This document shows, piece by piece, positions 34,394 through 40,135 of a stretch of DNA of 40,135 nt. The stretch covers positions 1 to 40,135 of the forward strand of contig QBWF01000006.1 of assembly GCA_003283665.1 (NCBI GenBank). The letters run 5' to 3'. Each line of letters opens with the position of its first letter. Position 1 is the first letter of the stretch. The stretch comes from Prochlorococcus sp. AG-315-I14 (GTDB lineage Bacteria; Cyanobacteriota; Cyanobacteriia; PCC-6307; Cyanobiaceae). The notes beneath the pieces were generated by a model that saw only the letters and a program-made list of their open reading frames with translations, searched no databases and was not told the origin of the DNA. Both the position numbers and the translations under genes were made by a program.

Positions 34394-35847
34394 AACAAAG
34401 ACAAGAAAAAAATGATCTGTACGTTTTAACTAAAGATCAAAAAAAATCTTTAGAAACCTTTGGTGAATGGCTTGATACACCATATACATTTAAACCTTTT
34501 GTTATGAAGGGATTTGCAGGTAGCGGGAAAACATATTTGGCAATGAAATTTTTAAAATTAGTTGAAAAGTATGATTTTTGCTGGACTGTCGTTGCTCCTA
34601 CCCATAAAGCTGTTGGAGTTCTAAGAAAAGCGTTAGACCTTGAAGAAATTAAGCCCACTTGGTTTCCCTCGACTATTCATCGATTACTTCGGTTGAAATT
34701 AAAAAGACAAGCTGATATTGAATTATGCGAGAAGACAGATCAGACGGAAAAATCTTTGGATCAATTAGGTCTTGTATTAGTGGATGAAGCTTCAATGATT
34801 GATACAAAATTATTAGAAATTGTTCTTGAATGTGCCAGATTCAATGGAACTCGTTTGGTTTTTGTTGGAGACCCTGCTCAATTACCTCCAGTGGGAGAGA
34901 GCCTGAGCTCAGTTTTTTTGATGAAAAGAGCAATTAATGTCGACCTTCTTGAAGTAGTTCGTCATCAAGGACCTGTTCTTAAGCTGGCAAATAGTATTAG
35001 AAATGAGGCACTTTCTTGTAATCAGCCTCCTGTTTTGCCTATTTTTAAAACTGGTTTAGGAAAAGTAGGATTTTTAGAAAGAAATGATTGGCTTCTAAGA
35101 GCAAAATCAGCTTTGAAGTCAGCATCAATTTCTGAGGATTACGATAGAGCTCGAATCCTTTGTTACACAAATCGAATTGTTGAAAATTTAGTTCCTCATG
35201 CCAGAAGAGCAATACATGGAGATATGGCTGATCAGTATCAGGTTTTGCCGGGAGAGATTCTTATAAGCCATAAAACTGTTATGGCTCATGCCTCGGTGAA
35301 AGATGGCGAAGTAGGAGAGGAACCTGACATCTTGATCAGTTCCAATAGAGAAATGGTTGTAATTGATGTAACCCCTGAGACTTTTGATTTGGGAGATCTA
35401 GGAATTTCTAAAGAGTATGGTTTTACGTTTCCTATAGTTGAAACTCAGGTAGCAAAAGTATCTTGTGATCAAAGAGAATTTTCTCTGAGGTTAATGCCTC
35501 AGGCAGGATCTAAATCTAGAAGTCATTTAGAACAACTTCTTAATAAATTAAGTAATAAAGCTAGAGAGATAGGAAAGAAAAATAATTCATCCATCTGGAA
35601 ACTTTTCTTTTTTGTTAGAGATTCATTTGCTTCTTTGGGGCCAGCATCGGTTCTTACAGTTCATCGAAGTCAAGGAAGTACTTTTGGTGATGTGTTCATT
35701 ACTTCAGATGTCTTCTGGCCGAAAGATTCGGAATTTAGAAAGCGGCTCTTATATGTAGCTGTTAGTCGCGCTAGCGAAGGTGTTTGGATCGTAGGCACTG
35801 ATAAAATTGGTTCAAATATAGAACTTTGGAAAGAAATCTTAAGCTGA
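34390..35847 (+). CDS. RecD-like superfamily 1 DNA helicase
   Basis: A 485-residue ATPase of the RecD/TraA type. Motif I GFAGSGKT (41-48), motif II VDEAS (131-135), motif III FVGDPAQLPPVGES, and the C-terminal motifs SVLTVHRSQGSTFGDVF and YVAVSRASEGVWIV are all present. It is probably a 5'-3' DNA helicase or an ATP-dependent exonuclease subunit. No nuclease domain is visible, and the protein is shorter than RecD2. The GTG start at 34390 overlaps the upstream TGA (GTGA), and there is no ribosome-binding site of its own. The physical partner is unknown. Confidence 0.9.
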   Translation: MKQRQEKNDLYVLTKDQKKSLETFGEWLDTPYTFKPFVMKGFAGSGKTYLAMKFLKLVEKYDFCWTVVAPTHKAVGVLRKALDLEEIKPTWFPSTIHRLLRLKLKRQADIELCEKTDQTEKSLDQLGLVLVDEASMIDTKLLEIVLECARFNGTRLVFVGDPAQLPPVGESLSSVFLMKRAINVDLLEVVRHQGPVLKLANSIRNEALSCNQPPVLPIFKTGLGKVGFLERNDWLLRAKSALKSASISEDYDRARILCYTNRIVENLVPHARRAIHGDMADQYQVLPGEILISHKTVMAHASVKDGEVGEEPDILISSNREMVVIDVTPETFDLGDLGISKEYGFTFPIVETQVAKVSCDQREFSLRLMPQAGSKSRSHLEQLLNKLSNKAREIGKKNNSSIWKLFFFVRDSFASLGPASVLTVHRSQGSTFGDVFITSDVFWPKDSEFRKRLLYVAVSRASEGVWIVGTDKIGSNIELWKEILS

Positions 35848-35872
35848 TAATTTATTATTAAAAACCAATTTT

Positions 35873-37231
35873 TTATTGTAAGTTTCTCTTTAAAGTTTTT
35901 ATCCAATTTCTTAAAATAATCGGCGAGCTTGCCCAATGAAGATGTATCCAACTTGCATGAAGTAAGTTATGGCAAAAGCCCTCCTTTCTTTCCTTTATCT
36001 CCCATCCTTTTGTTGTCCAAGGTTGATTTATCTTAAGACTATTTTCATGGATTTCTATTTCCCAACGATGAAATTCATGTCCAATTAATCTATTGCCAGG
36101 CTCTATAATGGGACTCCTGGTTATACCTGATATTTCCCTATATCCAATTTTTAAGCTTCCTTTATTTGCTTTAAATGGCAATACATCTGCCATTGAATAT
36201 TCTTTACCTTCTAAATTATTTAAGCTTTTACCTAAAAGCAGCATTCCTCCACATTCAGCATAAACGGGGTATTTTTTTACAAAAGATTTAACAGCAGTTA
36301 AGCTTTTTTTTGAGTTACTTAGTTGTTCAGCGTATTGCTCGGGGAAACCTCCAGGAATTATTAAACCCTTTGCTCCTTTTGGGATCTCTTCATCTTCAAG
36401 TGGTTTCCAGATGAGAATTGGCATTCCATTCTTTTCTAGAAATTCTTTTGTTTCTTCATATTTGAAATGAAAAGCATTATCTTCAGCTATTGCAATAGGT
36501 GTTTTAAAATCAGTTTCTTTTCTTGAAAGGGATTTAATTGGATTAACTGTAGATTTTGGTGAGAGAAGAAGCTTCTTAAAACTTTTTGTATCCAGATTTG
36601 ATTTTGCTATTGATGCCCATTCTTCAATTCTTTGAGGTAGATTTTTTATCTCATGTGCAGGAGCTAGACCTAAATGTCTACTTTGAAGAATTAATTCGGC
36701 ACAATTCGGTAATGAACCCAATACCTTCACTCCTATCTGAGTGAGGACTTCAACTAGAATTTTTTTGTGTCTAGATGTTTGGACGTTATTAAGGACAACT
36801 CCTGCAATCTTTAAGTCCTTATCAAACTCTTTGAATCCATTTACTAATGCAGCTATTGAGGCTGCTTTTCCTTGAGCATCAATAATAAGTACTATTGGTA
36901 ATCCTAAGATTCTTGCTACATCTGCTGTGCTGCCTTTTGTTGTTGGCCCAATCCCATCAAATAATCCCATTACTCCCTCTACAACAGAGAAATCACTTAA
37001 CCCTCCAAAGTAATTAAAACTTTCTTGAACCCATTCTTTACCAGAAAGAATTAGATCAAGATTTCGACAAGCTTTCTTTGAAACGGCAGAAAGTTGTTGA
37101 GGATCTAGATAATCAGGACCAACCTTAAAAGTCTGAATACTCTTATTCTCACTTTTTACCCAGGAAACTAAAAGTAGGCTTAGAAGGGTTTTACCGCTTG
37201 AACTTGACGCTGATGAAATAACACAAGCCAT
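35873..37231 (-). CDS. cobB: Cobyrinic acid a,c-diamide synthase
   Basis: A 452-residue enzyme that amidates cobyrinate (or its cobalt form) at the a and c positions using glutamine and ATP, in corrinoid synthesis. Naming as CbiA or CobB depends on pathway timing. The N-terminal synthetase domain has a P-loop-like SSASSSSGKTLLSLLL (6-21) and VEGVMGLFDG. The C-terminal class I glutaminase-like domain has the catalytic cysteine at 327 (VYAECGGMLLLG). Prochlorococcus makes pseudocobalamin-type B12. It is the last gene of the zwf-opcA unit, 12 bases after opcA, with no obvious metabolic link. Confidence 0.93.
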   Translation of the reverse strand: MACVISSASSSSGKTLLSLLLVSWVKSENKSIQTFKVGPDYLDPQQLSAVSKKACRNLDLILSGKEWVQESFNYFGGLSDFSVVEGVMGLFDGIGPTTKGSTADVARILGLPIVLIIDAQGKAASIAALVNGFKEFDKDLKIAGVVLNNVQTSRHKKILVEVLTQIGVKVLGSLPNCAELILQSRHLGLAPAHEIKNLPQRIEEWASIAKSNLDTKSFKKLLLSPKSTVNPIKSLSRKETDFKTPIAIAEDNAFHFKYEETKEFLEKNGMPILIWKPLEDEEIPKGAKGLIIPGGFPEQYAEQLSNSKKSLTAVKSFVKKYPVYAECGGMLLLGKSLNNLEGKEYSMADVLPFKANKGSLKIGYREISGITRSPIIEPGNRLIGHEFHRWEIEIHENSLKINQPWTTKGWEIKERKEGFCHNLLHASWIHLHWASSPIILRNWIKTLKRNLQ

Positions 37232-37243
37232 GTGAGGCTGCTT

Positions 37244-38551
37244 TTATTTAGAGGGCTTAAAAAAATTAAGCATTTGTGTGGCTATTTCAGTTGCGCTCTC
37301 AAGAAGGGGACTGGTTGTCCCTCTGCTACTTGAAAGTAATCTTGCTACATCCATCTCTAATGAGTTTTTTTGAATAGGAACAACTTGTTCGATAAGTTCC
37401 ATTCTTGCCATCCCGCCTGCTTCTAACCTCATACATTCTCCTGATTCAGAAGCGAGAATTACACAGATGTCATTCTTTGGTTTTTTGTCTGAGCTTGAAA
37501 TTAATCTCAATCCAATTATTTGACCAGGATGAATACTTGGGTTTCCTATTGGCAAGGAAGTTAAAGTAACAGTCACAACTGTTTCATCAGATCGTACGAA
37601 AAGAGCTTTTATAAGTTCTTTCTCTGATGAAATAGAACTTTTAAGTTTCCATTGAAGCCGATCAGCAATCCAGGCGGCGAGTAATAATCCTTGAACTGAT
37701 TGTGTACCTTCTATGTCAATATCTATTTTAACTATGCGTTCAAGTGCATTTCTTCTATGAAGAGGGTCAAAGACCATTGCTAGAGTTTCTCTCCAATTTC
37801 GCAATCGGAGCCAATTTAAATCGTTAACTGCTTGTCCAGAGTTGATTCTTTCAAGCAATAAGTTTAAGCAATCAAGAGGTTTCCCTAAGGCTGAATCAAC
37901 AATTAATCGTCTATTCGGAAGGGCTAGAGAATTAAGTAATTCAGGTGCTTCATCAATTCTTCCATTCCACCACAACCATGAGGGGAGTTCCTCTGGTATA
38001 AGTTTTTCTACAATTTCTAGTCCGGAATTTATAGCTGTATTGTCTCCTCTGAGAACGACTACATCTCCGCAGGCAGTATTTCCTCCTCCCTCCTCTGGGA
38101 GAGGGCAATAAGCTGCTACCAAAGTTTCTAGCTTAATCTCTTTATCAATTGTGGGAGCAAGAGTTACTAATCGCCTAGGTTGCAAATTGCTAATAGCAGT
38201 ATCTATATGTTGGCCTCTAAGATCTTCAACATTTTCTGTTGAATTTGAACTTTTAATGGATGAAAGGATTTTAAAGTCCAAAGGAGATGTGCTAAGGGGT
38301 AGCTCCTCTTCTAAAACGATTTTTCTTGCAGCTTCGATGAGGTCTCTGCGTTCACTCCCCACTATTGGACCTGAGATTTTGCCTACTTTTACAAGCTTTT
38401 GTTCAATCCATGCGGGTTGCCAAATGATCAAGCAAAAAGTATTTGCTCCCTTATTTTCTATTTCATCATGTGCCCAAAGTTGATCCAAATAAGTAGGAAT
38501 CTCTGATGGAGGTAACTGAAGAGGTGTTTGTAAGGTTAATTGTGGAGACAT
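37244..38551 (-). CDS. opcA: Glucose-6-phosphate dehydrogenase assembly protein OpcA
   Basis: A 435-residue OpcA, the cyanobacterial activator of glucose-6-phosphate dehydrogenase that promotes its active oligomer under redox control. The N-terminal part (LTLQTPLQLPPSEIPTYLDQ, then LWAHDE), the central RRLVTLAPTIDKE and DVVVLRGDNTAINSGLEIVE, and the C-terminal ESGECMRLEAGGMARMELIE are typical. Cysteines in CPLPEEGGGNTACGD and SGECMRLE are candidates for thioredoxin-sensitive pairs. It follows zwf by 38 bases on the same strand, the arrangement conserved in cyanobacteria. Confidence 0.95.
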   Translation of the reverse strand: MSPQLTLQTPLQLPPSEIPTYLDQLWAHDEIENKGANTFCLIIWQPAWIEQKLVKVGKISGPIVGSERRDLIEAARKIVLEEELPLSTSPLDFKILSSIKSSNSTENVEDLRGQHIDTAISNLQPRRLVTLAPTIDKEIKLETLVAAYCPLPEEGGGNTACGDVVVLRGDNTAINSGLEIVEKLIPEELPSWLWWNGRIDEAPELLNSLALPNRRLIVDSALGKPLDCLNLLLERINSGQAVNDLNWLRLRNWRETLAMVFDPLHRRNALERIVKIDIDIEGTQSVQGLLLAAWIADRLQWKLKSSISSEKELIKALFVRSDETVVTVTLTSLPIGNPSIHPGQIIGLRLISSSDKKPKNDICVILASESGECMRLEAGGMARMELIEQVVPIQKNSLEMDVARLLSSSRGTTSPLLESATEIATQMLNFFKPSK

Positions 38552-38589
38552 TGATTTTGAAGTGTTGAATTAGGATTTAACTTTTTTTT

Positions 38590-40113
38590 TCAAGGACGTC
38601 TCCATAGGAGTTGGTCTTTACCAAGGAGTAAATCTGATTCAGTGGGCCCCCAAGTTCCTGCTTCATATTGATGAATAGGTAATTCCCAAGGTGCGTCTTC
38701 TATTTTCTCAAGTAGAGGTGTGTATAAACGCCAAGCTGCTTCGACCTCATCACTTCGAGTAAATAATGTTGGATCCCCTAGCATTGCATCAGCGAGAAGC
38801 CTCACATAACCTTCATCTGAAGGTTCTCCAAAAGATTCGTCATAGGAAAATTCCATATTTACTGGCCTGCTTCTCATTCCAGAACCTGGGGATTTAACCT
38901 CAAAGTTAAATTCTGCTCCTTCATTAGGTTGAATTCTAAGAATTAACTGATTTGAAGTAGGAGATCCCCCTGCTGCATCAAATAAATGTACCGGTGCTTC
39001 TCTAAAGGTTAAAACTACTTCACTAAGTCTTTTAGGTAAGCGTTTGCCCGTCCTTACATAAAAGGGGACTCCCTGCCATCTCCAATTATCTATAAATAGT
39101 TTCATCGCTACATATGTTTCAGTTGTGCTGTTTGGATTAACCCCAGGTTCTTCTCTATAACCTGGTAGTGGTTCCAACTCATTGCCGCCTTTCGAGTATT
39201 GACCTCTAATACAACATTCCCATGGGTTTTCTTCGTCTGCAAGTTTTGCTGCTTGTAAAACCTTTGCTTTTTCATTTCTTATCGACTCTGGATCAAAGTG
39301 ACCTGGAGGCTCCATGGCTGTTAAAGCAAGCATTTGAGTTAAATGATTTTGAACCATATCTCTAAGTGCTCCAGATGTTTCGTAATAACCAGCTCGATCT
39401 TCTACTCCAACGGTCTCTGAACTAGTGATTTGAACACTTGAAATGTAATTTCTATTCCAAATGGGTTCAAAAATAGTGTTTGCAAACCTTAGGACAAGAA
39501 TATTTTGAACTGTTTCTTTTCCCAGATAGTGATCAATACGAAATACCTGACTCTCTTGAGCACACCCTTGAACTAACGAATTTAGTGACTGTGCACTATT
39601 GAAATCTCTACCAAAGGGTTTTTCAATAACTAGACGGCTTCTTTTTGGGTCTTTCAATAATCCAGCAGCAGATAAAGCTCTACATCCGCTCCCATAGAAT
39701 TTAGGAGATACTGAAAGATAAAAAGTTCGATTACCATGAGTTGCTTTTAATCGATCAATTTCTTCAAGCCTTTTTCCAAGTTTTATTAAGTGTTCTGGCT
39801 GTTGTAGATCGACAGGCTCGTAAAAAAGATTTTGAGAAAATAGATCCCATTCTTTGGGACTTTCTTTTATTTGAGAGGAAAGAGCCTCCTCCATTTTTTT
39901 CTTAAATATTTCATCTGTCCAATGTCTTCTAGCGCACCCTAAAATTGCAAACTCGCTAGGTAATCTTCTTTGTCTAAAGAGTTCAAATAAAGCTGGAACA
40001 AGTTTTCTGTGTGTTAAATCACCAGTTGCCCCAAATATAACCAAGCATTGAGGCGGTACTACTCTCTCTTGACGAAGACCAATTCTTAATGGATTTGTTA
40101 AGGTTGTGCTCAT
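38590..40113 (-). CDS. zwf: Glucose-6-phosphate 1-dehydrogenase
   Basis: A 507-residue enzyme that oxidises glucose 6-phosphate with NADP+, the entry to the oxidative pentose-phosphate pathway used to make reductant at night. The coenzyme motif GATGDL is at 28-33, the EKPFGRD segment at 164-170, and the active-site RIDHYLGKE at 192-200 with His195. Cysteines occur at 23, 60, 144, 184, 300 and 301 and none after that, so the C-terminal cysteine of the redox pair described in Anabaena is missing. The ATG at 40113 is backed by AAGGAAA seven bases upstream. It is first of the unit zwf-opcA-cobB. Confidence 0.97.
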   Translation of the reverse strand: MSTTLTNPLRIGLRQERVVPPQCLVIFGATGDLTHRKLVPALFELFRQRRLPSEFAILGCARRHWTDEIFKKKMEEALSSQIKESPKEWDLFSQNLFYEPVDLQQPEHLIKLGKRLEEIDRLKATHGNRTFYLSVSPKFYGSGCRALSAAGLLKDPKRSRLVIEKPFGRDFNSAQSLNSLVQGCAQESQVFRIDHYLGKETVQNILVLRFANTIFEPIWNRNYISSVQITSSETVGVEDRAGYYETSGALRDMVQNHLTQMLALTAMEPPGHFDPESIRNEKAKVLQAAKLADEENPWECCIRGQYSKGGNELEPLPGYREEPGVNPNSTTETYVAMKLFIDNWRWQGVPFYVRTGKRLPKRLSEVVLTFREAPVHLFDAAGGSPTSNQLILRIQPNEGAEFNFEVKSPGSGMRSRPVNMEFSYDESFGEPSDEGYVRLLADAMLGDPTLFTRSDEVEAAWRLYTPLLEKIEDAPWELPIHQYEAGTWGPTESDLLLGKDQLLWRRP

Positions 40114-40135
40114 TAATAATTTCCTTTGCCAATTA

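Noticed and set aside
1..40135. CRISPR arrays, insertion sequences, prophage genes, integrase or attachment sites, tRNA and rRNA genes.
   Set aside because: I looked on both strands for regular short repeats, transposase or integrase motifs and tRNA T-arm patterns and found none that held up.

Overview
The window reads as a chromosomal segment of a low-light-adapted Prochlorococcus or a very close marine picocyanobacterium. The evidence is low GC content throughout, a Pcb (prochlorophyte chlorophyll a/b antenna) gene at the left edge, PetG, ChlI, a cytochrome cM-like protein, a CrtL-type lycopene cyclase, OpcA, a GuaB3 protein, and the small RNA Yfr1 between trxA and guaB3. Genes are tightly packed with many short overlaps. 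I see no insertion sequence, prophage, CRISPR array, tRNA or rRNA.

Layout. (1) 1-5900: the 3' end of pcb with a terminator, then a loose region of small lineage-restricted genes: an acidic membrane-anchored protein, a MIF-type tautomerase, a lumenal pentapeptide-repeat protein, several small single-span membrane proteins, a PfkB sugar kinase and a DUF2834 protein. It includes the longest gap (1340-1883) and a 55-codon membrane-protein gene at 3640-3807. (2) 5895-11566: a major facilitator transporter, a DUF1400 alpha/beta hydrolase, a peptide-type ABC permease with its binding protein, and a small conserved protein. (3) 11654-19815, almost all on the minus strand: hom, sufE, 5-formyl-THF cyclo-ligase, ruvC, chlI, a penicillin-recognising serine hydrolase, a SpoU/TrmJ methyltransferase, cytochrome cM-like, rsmD, hisH and trxA. 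The 39-residue petG gene runs on the plus strand between the cytochrome and rsmD. (4) 19926-21196: yfr1 and guaB3. (5) 21395-25290: a promoter, gyrA, and a lycopene cyclase overlapping gyrA's stop. (6) 25299-31973: GH57 branching enzyme, leuA, two small conserved proteins and a 7TM-HD phosphohydrolase. (7) 32031-35847: a coupled plus-strand cluster of folD, crtE, a divergent PAP2 protein and a RecD-like helicase. (8) 35873-40113: minus-strand zwf, opcA and a cobyrinate a,c-diamide synthase.

Functionally this is core metabolism of a phototroph: light harvesting and electron transport (pcb, petG, cytochrome cM), pigment and isoprenoid synthesis (chlI, crtE, lycopene cyclase, cobyrinate amidation), night-time carbon use (GH57 branching enzyme, zwf with its activator opcA), amino acid synthesis (hom, hisH, leuA), and one-carbon, purine and redox functions (folD, cyclo-ligase, guaB3, trxA). 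I found no convincing new multi-gene system. The best leads are compact: the hidden 55-codon gene, the petG/rsmD antisense overlap, Yfr1, an unexplained hairpin at 1393-1426, and the coupling of a helicase and PAP2 protein to folD-crtE.
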